Origin: Ideonella alba
GTDB lineage: Bacteria; Pseudomonadota; Gammaproteobacteria; Burkholderiales; Burkholderiaceae_C
DNA: 64,000 bases
Direction of reading: 5' to 3'
Assembly: GCF_018069875.1 (NCBI RefSeq)
Contig: NZ_JAGQDF010000009.1
Span: 1 to 64,000 of the forward strand
This document shows, one piece after another, positions 53,539 through 61,679 of the stretch; position 1 is the stretch's first letter, and every line of letters begins with the position of its first letter. Both the position numbers and the translations under genes were made by a program. The notes beneath the pieces are model-generated. The model was not told the origin of the DNA, did not search any database, and saw only the letters and a list, made by a program, of their open reading frames with translations.

Positions 53539-54600
53539 TCAGGCGCCGGCCAGCAGGGCGGCCACGGCCACGCTGGGCGCGCAGACCGTGGCCCAGCCGG
53601 CCAGCGGCCCGGCCCGCGCCACGTCGCGCCCGTGATCGATCAGCGCGATGCCCACCGCGGCGTCGCCATACACCCGTCGCATCAGCGCGGCGGCCAGGAA
53701 GGCGCCGGCACCTGCCACCACCACGCGCTCGGGGCGCTGTGGCTGGACCTGTTGCCAGGCCTCGGCCAGACGGTTCAACTGGGCCTCGCGCCACTGGCGG
53801 GCCAGCTGCCGCCACTCCTCGGCGGTGGCGTCGCGCCGGTCGCAGCCCACCATGCGGGCCAGCCGCGCCTGGCTGCCGGCCTCGTCCTTCGGGCCGTTGT
53901 CGGCGCTGGGCTGCTGGTCGTGTGCGGGGTCGAGTTCGCCGGTCAGGCGGTAGACATCGGCGGTGGTGGCGAACCATTCGTTCATCACGCCCAGGCGCTG
54001 GCCCTGCAGCTGCACATGCGCGGCCAGCGCGCACAGCGGCGTGCGAACCACGCCCTGGTAGACCAGTTCGCCACTCGCCAGGCGGTCGCGGTCGCTGCGG
54101 CTGCGGGTGTCCGGGCGGCCATCGGCCAGGCGGATGATGTCGGTGGTGGTGCTGCCGATGTCCAGCAGCACGCCGTGGCCGATGATGGCCGCCGCGTGCT
54201 GCGCCGTGGCCAGCCAGTTGGCCGAGGCCACGCGCTGCCACTGCGCCGCGGCCTGCGCGCTGTCCAGCCACAGCACGGCCGGCCCGGGCGCCAGCCGGGG
54301 CCCCGCATAGACCTGCACCGGCGCGTCCAGGCCGGCGCACATCGCAGCGGCCAGCCGGGCCACGCCATCGGCGCGGTCGTCGAACAGATCGGTCATCTCG
54401 GCGGTCATCGTCAGCGCGTGGCGCGCCCGCTGCAGGTCGGGCCAGCGCGCCCGGGCCAGCGCCATGGCGGCCTCCAACTGCGGCAGGCCCTGCCACACCG
54501 GGCAGGGCCACTGCGCCACATCCTGCACCTGGGCGTCGGCCCAGCGGCAGGCCTTGAGGTGGGCGCCACCCAGGTCCCAGCCGATCACCAGCTCAGACAT
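53539..54600 (-). CDS. mfnF: H4MPT-linked C1 pathway protein, MfnF-like (hydantoinase-A fold)
   Basis: A 353-residue actin/hydantoinase-fold protein. VIGWDLGGAHLKACRW at the start and GHGVLLDIGSTTTDIIRLADG midway are the two nucleotide-binding loops; VVVAGAGAFLAAALMRRVYG closes it. Homologues are annotated as H4MPT-linked C1 transfer pathway proteins; in methanogens MfnF couples the furan diphosphate to tyramine-glutamate in methanofuran synthesis. The ATG at 54600 overlaps the end of mfnD by 8 bases. mfnE follows after 11 bases. Confidence 0.86.
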   Translation of the reverse strand: MSELVIGWDLGGAHLKACRWADAQVQDVAQWPCPVWQGLPQLEAAMALARARWPDLQRARHALTMTAEMTDLFDDRADGVARLAAAMCAGLDAPVQVYAGPRLAPGPAVLWLDSAQAAAQWQRVASANWLATAQHAAAIIGHGVLLDIGSTTTDIIRLADGRPDTRSRSDRDRLASGELVYQGVVRTPLCALAAHVQLQGQRLGVMNEWFATTADVYRLTGELDPAHDQQPSADNGPKDEAGSQARLARMVGCDRRDATAEEWRQLARQWREAQLNRLAEAWQQVQPQRPERVVVAGAGAFLAAALMRRVYGDAAVGIALIDHGRDVARAGPLAGWATVCAPSVAVAALLAGA

Positions 54601-55549
54601 GGGCCTGCTCCGGCAGGGCGGGCGACCACCACGGCGCCAGCAGCTCGGCCGCCAGCGGCCGGCCCAGCCGCTCGGCCAGGCCGATGAAGGCACAGGTCAG
54701 GCGCGCATTGACCTCGACGCACACCGGGCCCAGCTGCGGATGCCAGACCAGGTCCACGCCCACGTAGCCGCGCAGGCCGGGAATGGCCGCCCACACCGAT
54801 TGCGCCACCGCCTCCAGCCGGCGCCAGCGCGGGTCGCCCGGCGCCACCGCGGCCGCCTCGACACCCAGGAAGCGCAGTTCGCCGTCGTCGGGCGTGTGCA
54901 ACTGCTGGCGATTCACGGCCAGCAGCCGGCAGCCGTCGGGCCGGCAGGCCATGGACAGGCTCAGCGGCTCGCCGGTGATCCAGGGCTGGCACAGCACGGC
55001 TTCGCCGCGGGCGCGCCGCGCCGCCAGCATGCGCAGTGCCTGGGCCTTGCCGGACAGCCGCCAGCAGCCCTCGGCCCCTGCGCCCTGTTCGGGCTTGACG
55101 ACCCAGTGCGCGGGCTGCACCTCGGCGCCGATGTTGTCCGGCGTGCGCAGCCCGGCGCCGGCCAGCGCGGCCAGTGTGCGCGGCTTGTGGCTGCTCACCT
55201 CCAGCGCTGCGGCGCTGCTGCCCACCCAGCGCTGCGCGCCCACCAGGCGCTTGCAGCGCAGCAGCCAGTTGTCGGACTCAGGGGCGATCACCCAGACCAG
55301 CTCGTGCGTCACCGCCAGGCGCCGCACGAAGGCCTCGGCCGCCTCGCCGGCATGCGCCCGCACCCCGCGGCCCTGATGGGCCGGGGCGGCGGGGCTGTCG
55401 GCCACGCTCAGCGTCAGGCCGGGCAGATCAGCCAGGGCCCGCGCCAGCGCGTCGCGCATGGCCACGCCCTGGTCCAGCAGGCGCGACTCGGCCGGGCCCA
55501 GCGGCAGCGCGCCGGCGCTGAGCAGTTCGTACACCACAATGCGGGTCAT
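54593..55549 (-). CDS. mfnD: ATP-grasp ligase, MfnD-like (tyramine-glutamate ligase candidate)
   Basis: A 318-residue ATP-grasp protein. Visible motifs: WVVKPEQGAGAEGCWRL (ATP-binding loop), LCQPWITGEPLSLSM, and YVGVDLVWH with VCVEVNARLTCAFIGLAERLG (metal ligands Asp, Glu, Asn). In methanogens MfnD joins tyramine to glutamate for methanofuran; the methylotroph cofactor has a polyglutamate chain, so this or the RimK-like protein may extend it. First gene of the mfnD-mfnF-mfnE operon. Only 21 bases separate its start from the divergent HisA-like gene, so its promoter must lie inside that gene. Confidence 0.83.
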   Translation of the reverse strand: MTRIVVYELLSAGALPLGPAESRLLDQGVAMRDALARALADLPGLTLSVADSPAAPAHQGRGVRAHAGEAAEAFVRRLAVTHELVWVIAPESDNWLLRCKRLVGAQRWVGSSAAALEVSSHKPRTLAALAGAGLRTPDNIGAEVQPAHWVVKPEQGAGAEGCWRLSGKAQALRMLAARRARGEAVLCQPWITGEPLSLSMACRPDGCRLLAVNRQQLHTPDDGELRFLGVEAAAVAPGDPRWRRLEAVAQSVWAAIPGLRGYVGVDLVWHPQLGPVCVEVNARLTCAFIGLAERLGRPLAAELLAPWWSPALPEQAHV

Positions 55550-55570
55550 GCCGACCCCTCAGCGACGACC

Positions 55571-56314
55571 ATGGAACTGATCCCGGTGCTGGACCTGCGT
55601 GCGGGCCAGGTGGTGCATGCCCGGCGGGGCGAGCGGGGGCGGTACGCGCCGATCGAGTCGGCGCTGTGCCCGGGCGCCGATCCGCTGGCCCTGGCGCAGG
55701 CGCTGGTGGACCTGACGGGGACCCGCACGCTGTACCTGGCCGACCTGGACGGCGTGCTGGACGGCCGCCCGCAGGCCGCGCTGCTGCGCCGTCTGGTGCA
55801 GGCCTGGCCGCAGTTGCGGTGGTGGATCGATGCCGGCTGGCAGCGCCGCGAGGACGCCTGGCGCCTGCGCGACGCGCTGGGGTCGGCGGGCGACGCCGTG
55901 GTGCCGGTGTACGGCACCGAGAGCCTGGCCGACCGCGCGGCACTGGAGGCGCTGCAGGATGACCCGCGCGCCGTGCTGTCGCTGGACCGCCGGGCGTCCC
56001 GCCCAATGGACCCCGCCGGCCTGTGGGACTGCCCGCAGCTGTGGCTGCCCACCACCATCGTCATGACGCTGGAGCGGGTGGGCAGCGGTGCCGGGCCTGA
56101 CCTGCAGACCTTGCCGGCGCTGCGCCGCCAGGCGCCGCAGGTGACACGCTGGGTGGGCTCCGGCGGCGTGCGCCACCCGGCCGACCTGGCGGCCGGCGCT
56201 GCGGCCGGGGCCGACGCCTGGCTGGTGGCCAGCGCCTTGCACACCGGCGGCTGGCCGGCAGGGCGGGTGTCGGGAAAGGAGCAGGCAACGGGCACGGCGG
56301 GGCGGCATTCATGA
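55571..56314 (+). CDS. HisA-like TIM-barrel protein of the H4MPT/methanofuran cluster
   Basis: A 247-residue protein related to HisA, the ProFAR isomerase of histidine synthesis. It keeps Asp8 (IPVLDLRAGQVVHA) and Asp139 (VLSLDRRAS), matching the two catalytic aspartates of HisA, and the phosphate loop GSGGVRHPADL. The loop after strand 1 (RRGERGRYAPIES) differs from true HisA. No his genes are near. The position between methanofuran genes and fhc, and similar genes in other C1 clusters, argue for a cofactor step, perhaps an Amadori-type isomerisation of a ribosyl intermediate. Reaction unknown. Confidence 0.8.
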   Translation: MELIPVLDLRAGQVVHARRGERGRYAPIESALCPGADPLALAQALVDLTGTRTLYLADLDGVLDGRPQAALLRRLVQAWPQLRWWIDAGWQRREDAWRLRDALGSAGDAVVPVYGTESLADRAALEALQDDPRAVLSLDRRASRPMDPAGLWDCPQLWLPTTIVMTLERVGSGAGPDLQTLPALRRQAPQVTRWVGSGGVRHPADLAAGAAAGADAWLVASALHTGGWPAGRVSGKEQATGTAGRHS

Positions 56315-56501
56315 ATCGTGCCACGGTGCCGACCCGCCCCGCCCGCCCCGGGCCGATCACGAAACGGAACAGTGTGTGCCGGCCTTGGGCCCGGGCATGC
56401 GCCGGTGCGCGAGCGCTGTCGGCCCCGGACGCCGGGGCCTCGCCCGAGCGCGCCATCGGTGACCACGCCGGCCGGCGCCTGCCCGGGGCGCAGGTGGCAC
56501 G

Positions 56502-57701
56502 GTGATTGCGGTGCACGGGGCCATGCCTTCCCTTGAAACGGCCATGCCCTCGGCGGCATGGACCTGTCCCTTCTGCCCCCTGATGTGCGAGGCCGAGCCC
56601 GGCACTTCGCTCGCCTGTCCCCGACTGGACGCCCGCAGCGCCGCGCTGCCCGTGGTGACGCCCCTGCCTGATGATGTGCTGGACCAGCGCCTGGTCCAGG
56701 CTGTGGCCTGGCTGCGGGCCAGCCGCCAGCCGGTGTTCGGCGGCCTGGGCACCGACGTGGCCGGCGCCCGGGCGCTGCAGGCCCTGGCCGACCCATGCGG
56801 CGCGGTGGTCGACGGTGGCGTGGCCATGGCCCAGCCGCTGCGCGCGCAGCAGGACCGCGGCAGCTTCAGCGTCACGCTGGCCGAGGCCCGCGAACGCGCC
56901 GACCTGATCGTGCTGGTGGGCTCCTGGCCGATGCAGCGCGCACCGCGGCTGCGCGAGCGCCTGAGCGGCGGGCCCTTCGGCGAGCCCGCCTGGGTGGCGC
57001 TGGGCGCACCCCAGGCCGGGGCCGTAGATGGCATCGAGCGCATCGAGGCGCCCGACCTGTTCCGGGCGCTGAGCACCCTGGCGGCGCTGCTGGACCAGCG
57101 CCGCCTGCCCGCTGGCGTGCCGCAGGCCTGGCGCACCCTGGCCACTCGCCTGGCCGCCGCACGCTACGCCGTGCTGGTGTTCGAACCGGGGCCGCTGGGC
57201 CCTCAGGCCGGGCTGCTGATCGAGCGCATCAACACCCTGGTCACGCTGCTCAACCGCCAAGGCCGCGCCGCGTCCTTGTCCATCGGCGCCGGTCAGGGCC
57301 TGGGCACGGTGCAGCAGGTGCTGGCCTGGCGCACCGGCCTGCCGCTGCAAAGCCGCCGCGGGCCGCTGGGCCGCGAGCATGACCCGCTGACCCTGGACGG
57401 CCTGCGCCAGGTCCACGAGGGCAGCGCCGACCTGCTGCTGTGGGTGTCGGCCTATGGCGAGGCCATGCCGCCTTCGCGCCCCGGGTTGCGACGCATCGTG
57501 CTGGGCGCCGCCGACCAGGTCCATTTGTCTTTGCAGCCAGACACCCTTTTCTTCCCGGTGGGCACGCCGGGACTGGACCATGGCGGCCACCTGCACCGCA
57601 CCGACGGCGTGGTGGTGCTGCCCCTGTTCGCGTCGCGTCGCAGCGCGGCCCCTGCGGTGGCGACGGTGCTGACCGCCTTGCTGGAGAGGCTGATGTCATG
57701 A
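56502..57701 (+). CDS. fhcB: Fhc complex subunit B (formylmethanofuran dehydrogenase B homologue)
   Basis: A 399-residue relative of the molybdopterin-type subunit of formylmethanofuran dehydrogenase. The N-terminus WTCPFCPLMCEAE keeps a Cys cluster, and HLHRTDGVVVLPLF near the end matches FmdB homologues. Bacterial FhcB is known to lack a working redox cofactor site and is structural within the formyltransferase/hydrolase complex. It starts with GTG at 56502; an ATG at 56523 would also serve. A 187-base upstream gap should carry the fhc promoter. Its stop overlaps the fhcA start (ATGA). Confidence 0.9.
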   Translation: MIAVHGAMPSLETAMPSAAWTCPFCPLMCEAEPGTSLACPRLDARSAALPVVTPLPDDVLDQRLVQAVAWLRASRQPVFGGLGTDVAGARALQALADPCGAVVDGGVAMAQPLRAQQDRGSFSVTLAEARERADLIVLVGSWPMQRAPRLRERLSGGPFGEPAWVALGAPQAGAVDGIERIEAPDLFRALSTLAALLDQRRLPAGVPQAWRTLATRLAAARYAVLVFEPGPLGPQAGLLIERINTLVTLLNRQGRAASLSIGAGQGLGTVQQVLAWRTGLPLQSRRGPLGREHDPLTLDGLRQVHEGSADLLLWVSAYGEAMPPSRPGLRRIVLGAADQVHLSLQPDTLFFPVGTPGLDHGGHLHRTDGVVVLPLFASRRSAAPAVATVLTALLERLMS

Positions 57702-59377
57702 GCCGCCTGACCTGCCTGCGCGGCGGCCTGGTCGTCGACCCCACCCAGAGCGGTGGCCCCACCGTGCGTGACCTCTTCTTCCGTGATGGCCGCATCGTCA
57801 CCCCGGCGCCCGGCGAGCCGGCCGACGAGGTGATCGATTGCGCGGGCCGCACCGTGATGGCCGGCGGCGTGGACCTGCACAGCCACATTGGCGGCGGCAA
57901 GGTCAACCTTGCGCGGATGCTGCTGCCCGAGTTGCAGCGCGACGGCGCCAACCCGCTGCGCTGCACGCCGCACGAATCCGACCCCTGCAGCCTGGTCACG
58001 CCGGGCACGCTGGCCACCGGGCTGCGCTATGCGCAGATGGGCTACACCGCGGCCTTCGAGCCGGCGATGCTGCCCGCCAACGCGCGCCACGCCCACCTCG
58101 AGATGGGCGACACCCCCATCCTGGACCACGGCGCCTACGTGATGCTGGGCAGCGACGAGCTGCTGCTGCGCTGGATGCATGCCGGCGTGCCGTTTGAGCA
58201 GATCCGCGACTACGTGGGCTGGACCATCCACGCCAGCAAGGCGCTGGGCGTGAAGGTGGTCAACCCGGGCGGCATTTCGGCCTTCAAGTTCAATCAGCGC
58301 AAGCTGGACGTGGACGAGGCCCATGTCCACTGGGGTGTGACGCCGCGCCAGATCGTGCACACGCTGGCGCGCGCGCTGCGCGAGCTGCAGGTGCCGCACC
58401 CGCTGCACATCCACGGCAGCAACCTGGGCGTGGCGGGCAACATCGCATCCACGCTGGAGACCATCGCGGCGCTGGAAGGCCTGCCCGCGCACCTCACCCA
58501 CGTGCAGTTCCACGCCTATGGCACCGAGGGCCCGAAGAAGTTCTCGTCGGCCGCACTGCAACTGGCCGAGGCGGTCAACGCCAACCCCCACATCTCGATC
58601 GATGTGGGCCAGATCATCTTCGGCCATACGGTCACCGCCAGCGGCGACACCATGCGCCAGCACGCCAACGCCGGCCTGGCCAACCCGCGCAAGTGGATCG
58701 GCGCCGACATCGAGTGCGACGCCGGCTGCGGCGTGGTGCCGTTCCGCTACCGCGAGCAGAGCTTCGTCAATGCGCTGCAGTGGGTGATCGGCCTGGAGCT
58801 GTTCCTGCAGGTCAAGGACCCGTGGCGTGTGGTGCTGACCACCGACCACCCCAACGGCGGCCCCTTCACCAGCTACCCGCACCTGATCCGCCTGCTGATG
58901 GACCGCTCGTTCCGGCTGGAGCAACTGGCCAGACTGCATCCCGAGGTGGCGGCGAACTGCGCGCTGAAGGACATGACGCGCGAGCTGACGCTGGAGGAGA
59001 TCGCCATCATGACCCGCGCCGGCCCCGCGCGCCTGCTGGGCCTGGCCGATCGCGGCCACCTGCGCCCCGGCGCGGCGGCCGACATCGCCGTGTACCGCCA
59101 GGACGGCGACGCCGAGCAGCAGTTCACCGACCCGCCGCTGGTCTTCAAGGACGGCCTGCTGGTGGCCCGCGCCGGCCAGATCGTGGCGCAGCCGGTGGGC
59201 GCCACGCACATCGTCGAGCCCGTGTACGACACCAGCATCGACAAGCGCATCCGCGCCGAGGCGCAGGCCCACGGCGGCACGCCGCCGCAGCCGATCAGCC
59301 ACGACGAGCTGTGCAGCTGCTGCCGTGGCGGCCGCATCCTGCCGGTGGAATGCCTGGCGGCGGAGGAGGGCGCATGA
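57698..59377 (+). CDS. fhcA: Fhc complex subunit A (formyl hydrolase subunit)
   Basis: A 559-residue amidohydrolase-fold protein. GGVDLHSHIGGGKVNLARM gives the first metal ligands, with HIHGSNLGVAGNIAS, THVQFHAYGTEGPKKF and VLTTDHPNGGPFTSYPHL following as in FmdA/FhcA. It hydrolyses formyl-methanofuran to free formate in the bacterial complex. Coupled to fhcB upstream and fhcD downstream by ATGA overlaps. A Cys-rich tail (ELCSCCRGGRILP) lies near the C-terminus. Length is normal for the family. Confidence 0.95.
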   Translation: MSRLTCLRGGLVVDPTQSGGPTVRDLFFRDGRIVTPAPGEPADEVIDCAGRTVMAGGVDLHSHIGGGKVNLARMLLPELQRDGANPLRCTPHESDPCSLVTPGTLATGLRYAQMGYTAAFEPAMLPANARHAHLEMGDTPILDHGAYVMLGSDELLLRWMHAGVPFEQIRDYVGWTIHASKALGVKVVNPGGISAFKFNQRKLDVDEAHVHWGVTPRQIVHTLARALRELQVPHPLHIHGSNLGVAGNIASTLETIAALEGLPAHLTHVQFHAYGTEGPKKFSSAALQLAEAVNANPHISIDVGQIIFGHTVTASGDTMRQHANAGLANPRKWIGADIECDAGCGVVPFRYREQSFVNALQWVIGLELFLQVKDPWRVVLTTDHPNGGPFTSYPHLIRLLMDRSFRLEQLARLHPEVAANCALKDMTRELTLEEIAIMTRAGPARLLGLADRGHLRPGAAADIAVYRQDGDAEQQFTDPPLVFKDGLLVARAGQIVAQPVGATHIVEPVYDTSIDKRIRAEAQAHGGTPPQPISHDELCSCCRGGRILPVECLAAEEGA

Positions 59378-60285
59378 CGGTCGTGATCAACGGCACCGTC
59401 ATCGACGACGGTTTTGCCGAAGCCTTCCCGATGAAGGCCACCCGCATCGTCATCACCGCGCACAACGCCACCTGGGCGCGCCACGCCGCGGTGGCCGCCA
59501 GCGGCTTTGCCACCAGCGTGATCGCCTGCGGCTGCGAGGCCGGCATCGAGCGCGAGCTGGGCCCCGATGAGACCCCCGACGGCCGGCCCGGTGTGGCCGT
59601 GCTGCTGTTCGCCATGAGCGGCAAGGAGCTGGTCAAGCAGCTCGAGCGCCGCGTGGGCCAATGCGTGCTGACCTGTCCCACCACCGCGGTCTACGCCGGC
59701 ATCGACGATGGTGAGGCGGTGGCTCTGGGCAAGAACCTGCGCTTCTTCGGCGACGGCTGGCAGATCGGCAAGCTGATCGGCGGCAAGCGCTACTGGCGCG
59801 TGCCGGTGATGGACGGCGAATTCGTCGCCGAGGAGACGACCGCGGTGGTCAAGGGCGTGGGCGGCGGCAACCTGTTGCTGCTGGCGCGCGACACCGCCAG
59901 TGCCCTGGCGGCGGCCGAGGCCGCCGTGGACGCGATGCGCGCGGTACCCGACGTCATCATGCCCTTCCCCGGCGGCGTGGTGCGCTCGGGTTCCAAGGTG
60001 GGCAGCAAGTACCCGGCGCTGGGCGCCTCCACCAACGACGCCTTCTGCCCCGCGCTGACCGGCCTGGCCCGCAAGACCGACCTGGACGAGCGCGTGGGCA
60101 GCGTGATGGAGATCGTCATCGACGGCCTGAGCGAGGCCGCGGTGGGCCAGGCCATGCGCGTGGGCATGGGCGCCGCCACCGCGCTGGGCGAACCGGGCGG
60201 CCTGCTGCGCATTGCCGCGGGCAACTACGGCGGCAAGCTGGGCCCGTTCCACTTTCACCTGCACAAGCTGCTTCCCGAAGCATGA
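59374..60285 (+). CDS. fhcD: Formylmethanofuran:H4MPT formyltransferase (FhcD/Ftr)
   Basis: A 303-residue Ftr homologue that transfers the formyl group from formyl-H4MPT to methanofuran. The start VINGTVIDDGFAEAFPMKATR, GKRYWRVPVMDGEF and IMPFPGGVVRSGSKVGSKYP are diagnostic. It feeds FhcA within the same complex. Overlaps fhcA and fhcC by four bases each. No missing region is seen. Confidence 0.96.
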   Translation: MTVVINGTVIDDGFAEAFPMKATRIVITAHNATWARHAAVAASGFATSVIACGCEAGIERELGPDETPDGRPGVAVLLFAMSGKELVKQLERRVGQCVLTCPTTAVYAGIDDGEAVALGKNLRFFGDGWQIGKLIGGKRYWRVPVMDGEFVAEETTAVVKGVGGGNLLLLARDTASALAAAEAAVDAMRAVPDVIMPFPGGVVRSGSKVGSKYPALGASTNDAFCPALTGLARKTDLDERVGSVMEIVIDGLSEAAVGQAMRVGMGAATALGEPGGLLRIAAGNYGGKLGPFHFHLHKLLPEA

Positions 60286-61100
60286 ACCGCTGGCACCTGC
60301 ACCTGCGACACGCGCCCGAGGCGAGGCTGGACCTGCGCAGCATCGGTTCGCACCTGCGCCTGGCGCCTGACGCCGACACCCTGGCCGCGCTGCCGCTGGC
60401 CTGCGGCCGCGATCTGCTGCCGATGGGCACGCTGTTCGACATCGCCCCGCTGAGCGAGGGCGACGCCGACCTGCGCCTGTCGGGCGATCTGTCGCGCGCC
60501 GACCGCATCGGCTGGCAGTGGAGCGAGGGCACGCTGGAGGTGATCGGCGACGCCGGCCACCACCTGGGCACTGCGATGAGCGGCGGCACGGTGCGCGTCA
60601 GCGGCGATGCGGGCGACGGCGCCGGCATCGAGATGCGCGGCGGCGAGTTGCGCATCGGCGGCAACGCCGGGGACTACCTGGCCAGCACGCTGCCCGGCAG
60701 CATGGACGGCATGCGCGGCGGCCTGATCGTGGTGGACGGCTCGGTGGGCGCGCGCTGCGCCGACCGCATGCGCCGCGGTACCGTCGTCGTGCGCGGCGAC
60801 GCGGGCGATTTCCTGGGTTCGCGCCTGGTGGCCGGCACCGTGCTGCTGGGCGGCCGCTGCGGCGCCCACCCGGCCTGGGGCATGCGCCGCGGCACGCTGC
60901 TGCTGGCCGGCCCGGCCCCGGCCGACCTGGGCGATGGCTTCGTGCCCGACCACGCCGACCATGGCGTCTTCCTGGCGCTGCTGACGCGCGACCTGGCTCG
61001 CCACGGCGGTGTGGCCGCGGCCCTGGCCGGGCGGCCGGCGCGCTTCCTGCGCGGCGACCTGGCGGTCGACGGGCGCGGCGAAGTGCTGCTCTTCGCCTGA
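60282..61100 (+). CDS. fhcC: Fhc complex subunit C
   Basis: A 272-residue beta-helix protein related to FmdC and to the C-terminal domain of glutamate synthase. It consists of repeats of the type GDAGHHLGTAMSGGTVRVSG and GNAGDYLASTLPGS, a Gly-rich right-handed helix. It is a scaffold of the formyltransferase/hydrolase complex. Fourth gene of fhcBADC order B-A-D-C, coupled to fhcD; fae2 follows after 45 bases, with a CTTTCGGAGTT-type ribosome-binding region. Confidence 0.94.
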   Translation: MNRWHLHLRHAPEARLDLRSIGSHLRLAPDADTLAALPLACGRDLLPMGTLFDIAPLSEGDADLRLSGDLSRADRIGWQWSEGTLEVIGDAGHHLGTAMSGGTVRVSGDAGDGAGIEMRGGELRIGGNAGDYLASTLPGSMDGMRGGLIVVDGSVGARCADRMRRGTVVVRGDAGDFLGSRLVAGTVLLGGRCGAHPAWGMRRGTLLLAGPAPADLGDGFVPDHADHGVFLALLTRDLARHGGVAAALAGRPARFLRGDLAVDGRGEVLLFA

Positions 61101-61145
61101 TACCCTTCCGCCATTCCTGTTGTTTCACTCTTTCGGAGTTGTCCG

Positions 61146-61679
61146 ATGACCCAGCCCTACACCTTCCATGCGGGCGAAGCCACCGTGCTGGCCGCCGACG
61201 GCCAGTTCACCGACGCCATGCCCGAGATCCTGATCGGCCGCGTCGACGGCCCGGTCGGCCAGGCCTTTGCCAACATGATGGCCCAGACCAAGGGCCACAC
61301 CGCGATGTTCGCGATCCGCGCCTGCAACCAGCTGGTGCGCCCGGCCACGATCACCGTGCCCAAGGTCACGCTCAAGGACATGGCCAACATCGACCTCTTC
61401 GGCGGCGTGGTGCAAAGCGCCACCGCCGACGCGGTGATCGACTGCGTGATCGAGGGCATCATCCCCAAGGACGTGGCCAACGACCTGTGCATCATCAGCC
61501 TGGTGTGGATCGACCCGCGCTGCGCCACCCACGCCGAGCTGGACAAGAAGGACATGTACCGCACCAACTACGAGGCGACCAAGCTGGCCATCAAGCGTGC
61601 GCTGAACAACGAGCCCTCGATCGACGAGCTGATCGCCAACCGCCACACGATCAAGCACGACATGGATGACTGGAGCTGA
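61146..61679 (+). CDS. fae2: Fae homologue (Fae2) lacking the catalytic histidine
   Basis: A 177-residue homologue of formaldehyde-activating enzyme. It aligns through VRPATITVPKVTLKDM and NYEATKLAIKRAL with the Fae encoded at 46268, but the segment that holds the catalytic His in Fae (VAHIDLIIG) reads AMPEILIGRVDG, with Met25 in the His position. It probably does not catalyse the Fae reaction and might bind formaldehyde adducts or the pterin instead. Its place directly after fhcC and its overlap with the pabBC gene tie it to the C1 island. Homologues (Fae2/Fae3) are known in methylotrophs without a firm role. Confidence 0.9.
   Translation: MTQPYTFHAGEATVLAADGQFTDAMPEILIGRVDGPVGQAFANMMAQTKGHTAMFAIRACNQLVRPATITVPKVTLKDMANIDLFGGVVQSATADAVIDCVIEGIIPKDVANDLCIISLVWIDPRCATHAELDKKDMYRTNYEATKLAIKRALNNEPSIDELIANRHTIKHDMDDWS

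Noticed and set aside
56311-56505. 64-codon frame between the HisA-like gene and fhcB
   Set aside because: Although it begins in an ATGA overlap, the product is almost all Arg, Pro and Ala, with no hydrophobic or conserved pattern; more likely the fhc leader.
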